This document shows positions 1 to 6,175 of a stretch of 7,335 nt of DNA, in pieces. Within the stretch, counting starts at the first letter, position 1; each line of letters opens with the position of its first letter. Both the position numbers and the translations under genes were made by a program. The DNA is from Desulfobacteraceae bacterium (GTDB lineage: Bacteria; Desulfobacterota; DSM-4660; Desulfatiglandales; Desulfatiglandaceae), in assembly GCA_030632525.1 (NCBI GenBank), contig DAOVUP010000064.1, positions 1 through 7,335 on the forward strand. The letters run 5' to 3'. The notes beneath the pieces are model-generated. The model was given only the letters and a program-made list of their open reading frames with translations, did not search any database and had not been told where the DNA came from.

Positions 1-490
1 CTATGTGGTCGGTGACGCGGCAGGCGCGCCCTATCTGGCCCATAAGGCCATTGCCCAGGGCATTGCCGCAGTGGACCATATGCTCGGCTTGAACCCTGAC
101 GGCCGGCCTGAGATTGTCCCTAACTGCGTGTACGGAGATCCTGAAATAGGCTCTGTCGGGCTCACCGACACCCAGGCCAAAAAGAGAGGGTACAAGGTAA
201 AAATGGGTGAATTTTATTTTGTGGGAAACGGCCGTGCCGGGACCATGGGGAAAGACGAGGGCCTGATTCTAGTCGTTTCGGAGGCCGAAACCGGCACTGT
301 TTTAGGTGTCCACATTATGGGCCCCCGGGCAACTGAACTCATCTCTCTCGGTGTGATGACCATGAAAAATGGGATTGACATAGACGGGATCAAGAAAACC
401 GTGTTGCCGCATCTGACCTTTTCAGAGTCCTTTTTTGAAGCTGCCCTGGCAACGACCGGGGAAGCCATTCATCAGGTCCAGGACAACTGA
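1..490 (+). CDS. lpdA: Dihydrolipoamide dehydrogenase (E3), 3' part only
   Basis: This is the C-terminal ~163 residues of a class I pyridine nucleotide-disulfide oxidoreductase; the reading frame is open from base 2 and the start lies left of the window. E3 reoxidises the dihydrolipoyl group of 2-oxoacid dehydrogenase complexes or the glycine cleavage system, using FAD and NAD+ in the cytoplasm. Visible are the second FAD-contacting motif near the left edge (VVGDAAGAPYLAHKA) and the dimerisation domain beginning VPNCVYGDPEIGSVGLT. Near the end is the catalytic His-Glu signature as HLTFSE, matching the usual HPTLSE; these residues act as the general base across the dimer. The redox-active CxxxxC site would be upstream and cannot be checked. 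Mercuric or other family reductases are less likely because of the E3-type C-terminus. The next gene follows after 4 bases, so the two are probably cotranscribed. Confidence 0.9.
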   Translation, partial: YVVGDAAGAPYLAHKAIAQGIAAVDHMLGLNPDGRPEIVPNCVYGDPEIGSVGLTDTQAKKRGYKVKMGEFYFVGNGRAGTMGKDEGLILVVSEAETGTVLGVHIMGPRATELISLGVMTMKNGIDIDGIKKTVLPHLTFSESFFEAALATTGEAIHQVQDN

Positions 491-494
491 AAAA

Positions 495-809
495 ATGAGC
501 CCAAAAAATGACACTCTCCCTAATCCTGGAAGCATTGAGGCGTTTTTGGATATTCTGAGAGAAAAAGGCCGTAAGGCGGGGAGGACGTTACGCAAGGTTG
601 TCATTAATAATGACGGTAGCGGAGAAGTAGAATACGAAGCCAGGAATCCTTGGGAGTCTCTCGTCATTCTATCACCAGACCTGTCAGACCTCTTTTGTAG
701 GTTTCCACAAGGTCCGGATGCCAACATGTTTCTTGAAAACGCCGTTATCCGAAAAAAATGCACCAAGTGTTTTCTTCACCAGAGGGAAGTTACTCCTGCG
801 GACCTGTGA
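495..809 (+). CDS. Small unrecognised protein with a CxxC motif, coupled to lpdA
   Basis: I do not recognise this 104-residue protein. The ATG at 495 lies 4 bases after the lpdA stop; an in-frame ATG at 435 inside lpdA would add 20 residues but is unlikely because it overlaps a conserved coding region. The ribosome site is weak (AGGTCCAGGA inside the lpdA end), so translation may depend on coupling with lpdA. The N-terminal half is basic (many Lys/Arg at residues 23-34), followed by a probable beta-rich stretch (VVINNDGSGEVEYEA, 35-49). The C-terminal part has Cys68 and a Cys89-x-x-Cys92 pair in a basic context (KKCTKC), which could bind a metal or form a disulfide. There is no signal peptide or membrane segment, so it is presumably cytoplasmic. 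A role with the lipoyl/E3 system is suggested only by position. Confidence 0.65.
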   Translation: MSPKNDTLPNPGSIEAFLDILREKGRKAGRTLRKVVINNDGSGEVEYEARNPWESLVILSPDLSDLFCRFPQGPDANMFLENAVIRKKCTKCFLHQREVTPADL

Positions 810-863
810 TCCTCTCATTTTCCTGCTGAAGATTTTTTTGAGTATCCCAAAAAATGTCCCTTT

Positions 864-883
864 AGTGATATTGACCTATCACT
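864..883. promoter_or_regulatory. Perfect 7-bp inverted repeat upstream of livK (candidate operator)
   Basis: AGTGATA (864-870) and TATCACT (877-883) are exact reverse complements separated by TTGACC. It lies about 55 bases after the stop of the upstream gene and 180 before livK. The size fits a dimeric repressor site. A terminator is less likely because the stem is AT-rich and not followed by a T run. The spacer TTGACC resembles a -35 box, but no good -10 lies 16-18 bases downstream. Confidence 0.35.
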
Positions 884-930
884 GATTTTATTGCTTCTTG
901 GATGTGTGGGCATCAACATGTTTTGAATCC

Positions 931-961
931 TGGGAAAAATTGCTGCTGGTTTTCTTTCCCA
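931..961. repeat. Inverted repeat in the livK leader
   Basis: TGGGAAA (931-937) and TTTCCCA (955-961) are perfect reverse complements around a 17-base loop, with further A/T pairing possible inside (AA against TT). It could form an mRNA hairpin in the livK leader if transcription starts upstream. No T run follows, so it is not a convincing terminator. Function unknown. Confidence 0.3.
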
Positions 962-981
962 AGACATTTAATTTTGAAATT

Positions 982-1057
982 GAGGGGGTGATAAAGATGG
1001 TCCTTTTAGCCCAATAAAACCTTAATTAAAGCCCTAATCTTTTTTCTAAAAGGAGGA
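982..1057 (+). promoter_or_regulatory. Candidate livK translational control region: mini-ORF plus anti-SD pairing
   Basis: A Shine-Dalgarno-like GAGGGGG (982-988) precedes ATG at 997, which opens a six-codon frame, Met-Val-Leu-Leu-Ala-Gln, stopping at 1015-1017. An in-frame GTG at 988 would prepend Met-Ile-Lys. Bases 1001-1009 (TCCTTTTAG), inside the mini-ORF, are a perfect 9-base complement of 1046-1054 (CTAAAAGGA), which overlaps the livK Shine-Dalgarno AAGGAGGA (1050-1057). A ribosome on the mini-ORF would keep that pairing open. These sequence facts are direct; the control role is inference. Confidence 0.3.
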
Positions 1058-1062
1058 ATATC

Positions 1063-2253
1063 ATGAAACTGACACAGCTTATGAAAATTGCGGGAATCTT
1101 TATCATTGCGCTGATTTTTTTCGCCGGCGCATCATCAGTGGCACTGGCCGACAAGGCGCCTTACAAGGTTGGTGTCAACCTTGCACTCACAGGACCGCTT
1201 GCAGGTTTAATGACCTACATTAAGAACGGGCTGATTCTCGAGCAGGACCGCATCAATGCCCAGGGCGGCATTGACGGGCATCCACTCGAATTGATATTCG
1301 AGGATAGCGGGCTGGATATCACCAAAGCCGCCAATATCCACCGGAAGTTTGCCCGGAACAAGGAGATAAAAGCGATTATCGGCCCCCTGTTCAGCACGGC
1401 CACACCCACCTTAACACCGATTGCCGACAGGGAGAAAATTCCTGAGATCGTTCTTTGCCCAAGTTCACCCATAGAGCGCAAAAGGAAACCCAAATGGGCC
1501 TTCTATATTGCCCACGGGGATCCTATTGTGGCGGCTCGTGTATTGGACCTGGCCGAGGCACGGGGATACAAAAAAATCTTCATCTTTCATGATCAAGATC
1601 CATGCTATATTGGCATTGCAAACAACATGAAAACGCTCGGGAAGAAAAAGGGCATAGAGGTTCATATCAGCAAGGAAACCTTTCAAACTACTGACACGGA
1701 CATGACACCTCAGATTCTCAAGATCAAAGGTCAGTTGAAAGACTATGACGCTCTCTTTCTCGATACCAACGGCGCCACGGGATCTGTGGTGATGAGAAAC
1801 CTTCGGACCCAGGGGGTCGACATACCGGTCCTTGCCCCCCACGGCTGGGGTTTTGGCTTTACCCTCGGTATGGGGAAGGAAGCGGTCGAGGGTGTGGAAC
1901 TGGTCTCAGGCAAGGCCTGTGTGACCGCTCAATTAGATGATACGGATCCGCAAAAAGAGGTGATTGTAGATTTCGACAAGCGGATGAAGGCCCGCTGGAA
2001 CGGTATGCCGGCCGAGCAGCTCTCGGGTCACAGCTATGATGCCATCTGGATACTTCATGACGCCTTTAAGAGGGCGGGAGAAAATCCCACCCGTGCACAG
2101 CTTAGAGATGCCATTGAAAAAACCAAAAACTTCGTTGGAGTCACTGGGATTTACACTTACACCCCAACGGATCATGAAGGGCTGACCAAGGACGCCTTGG
2201 AGTTCATCGTGATAAAGGACAACAAGTTCAAACGCCTTAAACTGGCGAAGTAA
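1063..2253 (+). CDS. livK: Periplasmic solute-binding protein of a branched-chain amino acid-type ABC transporter
   Basis: This 396-residue protein belongs to the Leu/Ile/Val-binding (Peripla_BP_6) family and delivers solute to the LivHM channel. It begins with a signal peptide: basic Lys2 and Lys8, a hydrophobic core at about 9-23, and a signal peptidase I site at Ala27-Leu-Ala29 before Asp30. No lipobox Cys is present, so the protein should be soluble in the periplasm. Family landmarks follow: NAQGGIDGHPLEL (65-77), IIGPLFSTAT (105-114), whose Ser/Thr normally contact the ligand carboxylate and amino group, and a second-lobe HSYDAIWILHDAF stretch near the C-terminus. The start is fixed by a strong AAGGAGGA six bases upstream. 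The ligand cannot be read from sequence: this family also binds amides, urea and aromatic acids. It is first in the operon, 319 bases before livH because of an insertion. Confidence 0.9.
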   Translation: MKLTQLMKIAGIFIIALIFFAGASSVALADKAPYKVGVNLALTGPLAGLMTYIKNGLILEQDRINAQGGIDGHPLELIFEDSGLDITKAANIHRKFARNKEIKAIIGPLFSTATPTLTPIADREKIPEIVLCPSSPIERKRKPKWAFYIAHGDPIVAARVLDLAEARGYKKIFIFHDQDPCYIGIANNMKTLGKKKGIEVHISKETFQTTDTDMTPQILKIKGQLKDYDALFLDTNGATGSVVMRNLRTQGVDIPVLAPHGWGFGFTLGMGKEAVEGVELVSGKACVTAQLDDTDPQKEVIVDFDKRMKARWNGMPAEQLSGHSYDAIWILHDAFKRAGENPTRAQLRDAIEKTKNFVGVTGIYTYTPTDHEGLTKDALEFIVIKDNKFKRLKLAK

Positions 2254-2572
2254 AAAGTATATGAATAACAAATAGGTAGTGTCCGAACGAAAACTAGGAT
2301 TTCTTGTTCAGATCAAGGAAGGCGTCCCGCTATCGGCGGGATTAACCGAAGGAATACATTGAGTATTTCGAGGCTTAAAATTTGAGTCTGACGCACATAT
2401 GGGCAAAAAAGACAGTTTTCGTTCAGGCACTAGGTAAGTCCCGTCGGGATTAGGCCAATCCGGCCACAGGCGGGGCTTGACCGCTTAAACGAGGACTGGG
2501 AGCAAGAACAGATGGGACGGTTCCTTGTTCTGGCGTCTTGAAACAAACCTTAAGGGAACCTGGGAAAAGGCA
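2254..2572. other. livK-livH intergenic region (319 bp)
   Basis: No coding frame of any length is credible here. Bases 2279-2430 are a MITE-like element with flanking duplications, listed separately. The remaining 136 bases before livH contain short palindromic bits: TCCCG-T-CGGGA at 2439-2449, and AGGCGG pairing with CCGCTT (2468-2484) around a 7-base loop. None is followed by a T run, so I call no terminator. Such gaps after the binding-protein gene are common in LIV operons and may set the excess of binding protein over permease. No convincing promoter was found by eye. Confidence 0.6.
2279..2430. mobile_element. MITE-like non-autonomous element with terminal inverted repeats and target duplication
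   Basis: The left end GTGTCCGAACGAAAACT (2279-2295) and the reverse complement of the right end (2414-2430, GTGCCTGAACGAAAACT) agree at 15 of 17 positions. Both sides are flanked by TAGGTA in direct orientation (2273-2278 and 2431-2436). This fits a 6-bp target duplication, or a 4-bp AGGT duplication if the terminal A/T is counted in the repeats. The 152-bp interior has no transposase or ORF. It contains a GC-rich hairpin, TCCCGC (2325-2330) with GCGGGA (2336-2341). The family is not assigned; a DDE-transposase insertion sequence elsewhere in the genome would have to mobilise it. It sits harmlessly between two operon genes. Confidence 0.75.
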
Positions 2573-3481
2573 ATGTCCGGAGTTCTTATTATTCAGTTCG
2601 TCATTGTCGGAATCTCCATGGGGGCGGTGTATGCCCTGATTGCCCTTGGTTTCACAACCATCTTCAGGGCATCCAACATCGTCAATTTCGCCCAGGGTGA
2701 GTTCGTCATGTTAGGGGGGCTGCTGACCAATTTCTTCCTCCTGACCTGCGGTTTCGCCTATCCGCTTTCGGCTGTACTGGCCATAATGGGGGTAGTTCTT
2801 GTGGGAATTGGCCTTCAAGTCCTTGTCATCCATCCCATCCGGCAGGCCGGAATTCTCATTATGATCATGGGCACCCTTGGGGCATCCATGGTCATCAGCA
2901 ATATCCCGGTTCCCATCAGTTTTCTCCCGAAACTCGGTTACCTCAGAGATCCTTTCGTGCTTCCGCCCATTACGACATCCATCGAATCAGTGGCCATTGC
3001 CGGGGCGAGGATATCCACCCAGCGCCTCTGGGCTATTGCCGCCTCTTTGGTGCTTCTCGGGGTCTTGTACTATTTTTCCAACTACACCCGCACCGGAAAA
3101 GCAATGGAATCGAGCGCCACAGACCCCCTGGCGGCCCAATTAGTTGGAATTCGAGTGGAGAGAATGGTCCAATATTCCTTTGCCATCAGCGCGGCGGTGG
3201 GCGCTGTGGGAGGTATTCTGATCACGCCCATTTTCAATATGGCATTCAATTCCGGGGCGCTCCTCGGCCTGAAGGGTTTTGTAGCCGCTGTTTTAGGAGG
3301 CTGGGGAAAGATCTCCGGGGCTGTTTTGGGCGGATTCGTGTTGGGAGTGGTGGAAAGCCTCTGCGTGGGGCTAATCCCGGAATACGGATCCCGCTACCAG
3401 CAGATGTGGGCCTTCATAATCCTTATTGCCATCCTCTATTTCCGTCCCAAAGGGATCTTAGGCTCTGAGGCGGTGGAGTAA
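2573..3481 (+). CDS. livH: Branched-chain amino acid-type ABC transporter permease LivH
   Basis: This 302-residue hydrophobic inner-membrane protein is one of the two channel subunits of the transporter, close to the usual ~300 residues of LivH. The N-terminus carries the family pattern GAVYALIALGFTTIFRASNIVNFAQGEF (17-44), where NFAQGE corresponds to the NFAHGE of other LivH proteins. Several membrane segments follow. A cytoplasmic EAA-type loop lies at about 172-193 (TRTGKAMESSATDPLAAQLVGI); this is where the ATPases dock. I chose ATG at 2573, preceded by GGGAAAAGG, over a TTG 48 bases earlier, because the extra 16 residues are polar and unlike LivH. The livM GTG follows the stop by 4 bases. 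Confidence 0.92.
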   Translation: MSGVLIIQFVIVGISMGAVYALIALGFTTIFRASNIVNFAQGEFVMLGGLLTNFFLLTCGFAYPLSAVLAIMGVVLVGIGLQVLVIHPIRQAGILIMIMGTLGASMVISNIPVPISFLPKLGYLRDPFVLPPITTSIESVAIAGARISTQRLWAIAASLVLLGVLYYFSNYTRTGKAMESSATDPLAAQLVGIRVERMVQYSFAISAAVGAVGGILITPIFNMAFNSGALLGLKGFVAAVLGGWGKISGAVLGGFVLGVVESLCVGLIPEYGSRYQQMWAFIILIAILYFRPKGILGSEAVE

Positions 3482-3485
3482 GGTC

Positions 3486-4463
3486 GTGAGATATCTCCTC
3501 AGGAATACCAATTTGCGGATCGCCCTGTTTCTGGCGGTCATTCCGCTATTTCTACCTGAGAACCTATTTCCAGTTCTCTGTCTCGGGGCTATCTATTCCA
3601 TCGCTGCATTGGGCATGAGTCTTCTTTTGGGTTATGCCGGGCAGATCTCATTAGGGCATGCCGCTTTCATAGGTATCGGCGCTTACACAACCGCCATTCT
3701 AACGACCCAGTTCAACTGGCCTGTGCTGGCGGCCTTTGCTGCAGCCATCTTTGTATCTTCGGTCATTGCCTATATCATAGGAAAGCCGATCCTCAAGACC
3801 AAGGGATTTTTCTTAGCCCTGGCCACCCTTGGCTTTGGTGAGATTTTCTTTGTTTTCACGAGCCGGACAGATCCTGTTATCGGTGGCCTTGTGGGCATCG
3901 GCGGCATACCATACTTTTCCATTGCCGGATATGAGTTCAGCAGCTATGTTCAGATGCATTATCTCTACTGGACCATCCTTTTGGGCCTGGTTATTTACTC
4001 CCAGAACATGGTGAACTCACGATCAGGCCGCGCTTTTCGGGCCATCAGCACGGATGAACTCGCCGCCTCCACCATGGGCATAGACGTGGCCAAATACAAA
4101 CTCAGAATATTTGTCCTTTCCGCGGCCTATGCCGGAATCGCAGGGAGCCTCTTAGCCACCTATCTCTCCATGACGCAACCTTACGGATTCAGGGTGGATC
4201 TTTCCATTTTCATTGTTTTAGCGGTGATCGTTGGTGGTATGGGGAGTCTATGGGGGGTAGTAGCGGCCACCGTGGTCCTGACCTGGCTCAAGGATGAACA
4301 ACTGAGCCAGTACCAGGAGTACAGCGCCCTGATATACGGGATCATTCTCCTCCTGATCCTCATCTTTGTTCCCCAAGGGCTGGGGTCTTTGGGGCAAAGG
4401 AGCTTTCAGTGGATGAAGGACCGGTTGGGGAAGGCATACCGGTATCGCTCAAACCGGAGTTAG
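3486..4463 (+). CDS. livM: Branched-chain amino acid-type ABC transporter permease LivM
   Basis: This 325-residue integral membrane protein pairs with LivH to form the transmembrane pathway. It shows the LivM signature GYAGQISLGHAAFIGIGAYT (49-68), multiple hydrophobic helices, and the EAA-type coupling loop GRAFRAISTDELAASTMGID (181-200), which contacts the ATPase subunits. Length is typical; E. coli LivM is longer because of an N-terminal extension that most homologues lack. The start is GTG at 3486, with GGAG (3475-3478) inside the end of livH as ribosome site, so translation of the two permeases is probably coupled. The C-terminus ends in a short basic cytoplasmic tail (KDRLGKAYRYRSNRS). 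A 120-base gap separates it from livG. Confidence 0.92.
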   Translation: MRYLLRNTNLRIALFLAVIPLFLPENLFPVLCLGAIYSIAALGMSLLLGYAGQISLGHAAFIGIGAYTTAILTTQFNWPVLAAFAAAIFVSSVIAYIIGKPILKTKGFFLALATLGFGEIFFVFTSRTDPVIGGLVGIGGIPYFSIAGYEFSSYVQMHYLYWTILLGLVIYSQNMVNSRSGRAFRAISTDELAASTMGIDVAKYKLRIFVLSAAYAGIAGSLLATYLSMTQPYGFRVDLSIFIVLAVIVGGMGSLWGVVAATVVLTWLKDEQLSQYQEYSALIYGIILLLILIFVPQGLGSLGQRSFQWMKDRLGKAYRYRSNRS

Positions 4464-4563
4464 TTAATAGTCATTCAACCACTATCCCTAAAAAGGTCTT
4501 TGGCAAAATATTGTTCACCGCGGAGACGCTTGTCACGATCGGCAACCGTTCGCAAATTTCAAA

Positions 4564-4577
4564 TCTCCCTTTGGAGA
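4564..4577 (+). promoter_or_regulatory. Small hairpin covering the livG ribosome binding site
   Basis: TCTCC (4564-4568) and GGAGA (4573-4577) form a 5-bp stem with a CTTT loop. GGAG at 4573-4576, seven bases before the livG ATG, is the only plausible Shine-Dalgarno, so the stem would mask it. Such a structure could lower ATPase synthesis relative to the permeases. It is short, and could be chance. Confidence 0.3.
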
Positions 4578-4583
4578 ACATGA

Positions 4584-5360
4584 ATGTCCATTTTTCGGAT
4601 TGAACAGCTTTCCAAGAGATTCTCAGGGCTGACGGCATTGAACGCGGTGAGTTTCAGCGTTGAGAACCAGACTATTCAGGCCATTATCGGGCCTAACGGG
4701 GCCGGAAAAACCACCCTTTTCCAGATCATCAGCGGGGTCCTCCCTCCCACGGCAGGCAGCATATATTATGGAGAAGAAGAAATTACGCGAAAACCGCCCC
4801 ATAAGATCTGTGCTATGGGAATTGCGCGTACATTTCAGATGATTCGTCTTTTCCCTGATATGACCGTCCTTGAAAACGTAATGACCGGGGGGCACATCCA
4901 TTGGAAAACGGGTGTGTTCATGTCGGGGTTTCGTCTCCCCAATGTCCGGGGGGAAGAGAGGGATGCACGGCAAAAGGCGCAGGCCATTCTGGATTCCATG
5001 GGGCTCGGGGATAAGGCGAATTACCCGGCTACGAGCCTGCCGTATGGACAGCAGCGGCTGGTGGAGATCTCTCGCGCCCTGGCTTCTGAGCCCAAACTCA
5101 TGATGCTGGATGAGCCCGCAGCCGGGATGACCCCTCAGGAAGGAGAGGCCTTAGCCGAAAAGATCGGAGACATAAGGGATAGCGGGGTAACGATTCTGTT
5201 GGTGGAACATGATATGGGGCTGGTCATGGAGATATCAGATCAGATCATCGTCCTCAACTATGGGCAGGTGATCGCGGAAGGATCCCCGAGTATCATTCAA
5301 CAGGACCCCAAAGTAATTGAAGCGTATTTGGGGACGAAGGACAATAATGCTCAATATTGA
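4584..5360 (+). CDS. livG: Branched-chain amino acid-type ABC transporter ATP-binding protein LivG
   Basis: This 258-residue cytoplasmic ATPase is one of the two different nucleotide-binding subunits that drive LIV transport. All functional motifs are visible: Walker A GPNGAGKT (36-43), Q-loop Gln85 in ARTFQMIRLF, the signature LPYGQQR (152-158), Walker B LMMLDE with catalytic Glu177, and switch His209 in LLVEHD. The signature has YG in place of the canonical SGG, as is usual in LivG (LAYGQQR elsewhere). The insert at about 101-125 between Q-loop and signature is also typical of LivG and absent from LivF. The ATG at 4584 is chosen because the MSIFRIEQLSKRFSG start matches the family; GGAG lies seven bases upstream. 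The last 14 bases overlap livF. Confidence 0.93.
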   Translation: MSIFRIEQLSKRFSGLTALNAVSFSVENQTIQAIIGPNGAGKTTLFQIISGVLPPTAGSIYYGEEEITRKPPHKICAMGIARTFQMIRLFPDMTVLENVMTGGHIHWKTGVFMSGFRLPNVRGEERDARQKAQAILDSMGLGDKANYPATSLPYGQQRLVEISRALASEPKLMMLDEPAAGMTPQEGEALAEKIGDIRDSGVTILLVEHDMGLVMEISDQIIVLNYGQVIAEGSPSIIQQDPKVIEAYLGTKDNNAQY

Positions 5361-6072
5361 AAAACTCTCTCTTTCCTATGGCGAGATCGAGGTCTTGCAT
5401 GATGTATCCCTCCAGGTGGACCACAAGGAAATAGTGGCTATTGTGGGGTCAAACGGGTCAGGCAAGACAACCCTTCTGAAAAGCATATCCGGTCTGCTGC
5501 CCGTTTCATCAGGGCGGATCTCTTTTTTGGATGTGGACATTACGCACATGCGGGCTGACAGGCTTGTTGGTATGGGCCTCTGTCAAGTGCCGGAAGGGCG
5601 TCATATTTTCCCTGCCCTTTCCGTCTATGCCAATTTAGAGATGGGCGCCTATGTATGCAGCGGCAGGAAGGCCAGGGCGGAATTTGAGAAGACCATCCAG
5701 TTTCTTTTTGACCTTTTTCCTATCTTAGAGCAGCGTAAAAAGCAAAAGGGAGGCACACTGAGCGGCGGTGAGCAGCAGATGTTGGCGATTGCCAGGGCCT
5801 TGATGGCCGCACCAAAGCTGTTGATGTTAGATGAGCCTTCCATGGGACTCGCCCCTCTGATAGTCAGGGATATTTTTAAAACAATCAAGACCTTGAACCA
5901 TGAGGGCCTGACCGTTCTTATGGTGGAGCAGGACGTGCAGGCATCGCTGGCCATATCAACGCGCGGATATGCCCTGCAATTAGGTCGGATCGTCCTTGAA
6001 GGGTCAGGTCAGGAGCTCCTGGCAAATGAGGAGGTTAAGGCGATCTATTTGGGTAAGAGGAAGAACGCTTAG
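5347..6072 (+). CDS. livF: Branched-chain amino acid-type ABC transporter ATP-binding protein LivF
   Basis: This 241-residue cytoplasmic ATPase is the partner of LivG and has the usual LivF length (about 235-240). Motifs are Walker A GSNGSGKTT (34-42), Q-loop Gln80 followed by the LivF hallmark VPEGRHIFP, canonical signature LSGGEQQ (138-144), and Walker B LLMLDE (158-163). At the switch position it has Gln195 in VEQD rather than His, as is normal for LivF (VEQN). The ATG at 5347 overlaps the livG end by 14 bases and has AAGGA (5337-5341) five bases upstream; an in-frame ATG 30 bases earlier lacks family support. The overlap suggests translational coupling and roughly equal amounts of the two ATPases. 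This is the last operon gene; no clear terminator follows before the converging response-regulator gene. Confidence 0.93.
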   Translation: MLNIEKLSLSYGEIEVLHDVSLQVDHKEIVAIVGSNGSGKTTLLKSISGLLPVSSGRISFLDVDITHMRADRLVGMGLCQVPEGRHIFPALSVYANLEMGAYVCSGRKARAEFEKTIQFLFDLFPILEQRKKQKGGTLSGGEQQMLAIARALMAAPKLLMLDEPSMGLAPLIVRDIFKTIKTLNHEGLTVLMVEQDVQASLAISTRGYALQLGRIVLEGSGQELLANEEVKAIYLGKRKNA

Positions 6073-6107
6073 GATTTTGGATTACGAATTACGAATTGCG
6101 GATTTAT
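6073..6107. repeat. Degenerate period-7 tandem repeat
   Basis: Immediately after the livF stop, five heptamers run in register: GATTTTG, GATTACG, AATTACG, AATTGCG, GATTTAT, with consensus RATTNCG. Similar heptameric GGATTNCG arrays are, to my recollection, frequent between genes in Desulfobacterota. Part of it (AATTACGAATT) could pair with itself only weakly, so I do not call it a terminator. Confidence 0.5.
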
Positions 6108-6175
6108 GAGGGGATAAACTGCTCAGCGAAATCAAAAAGGAGGTACAAAAAGGGGACAGAAGTATGCCGTCGACC

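Noticed and set aside
930..946. Sigma-54 type promoter (TGGGAA…TTGCT) before livK
   Set aside because: The GG-to-GC spacing is 8 bases rather than the strict 10, so it should not function as a -24/-12 element.
2525..2572. TTG start that would extend livH by 16 residues
   Set aside because: The extension is polar and unlike LivH N-termini; ATG at 2573 begins the hydrophobic first helix.
4409..4603. 64-codon + strand ORF spanning the livM end and the livM-livG gap
   Set aside because: It starts inside livM in another frame, has no ribosome site or recognisable protein features, and overlaps the livG start.
6108..6175. Bidirectional terminator between livF and the response regulator
   Set aside because: I found A-rich and G-rich stretches (AAAAAGG twice) but no GC-rich stem with a T run on either strand.
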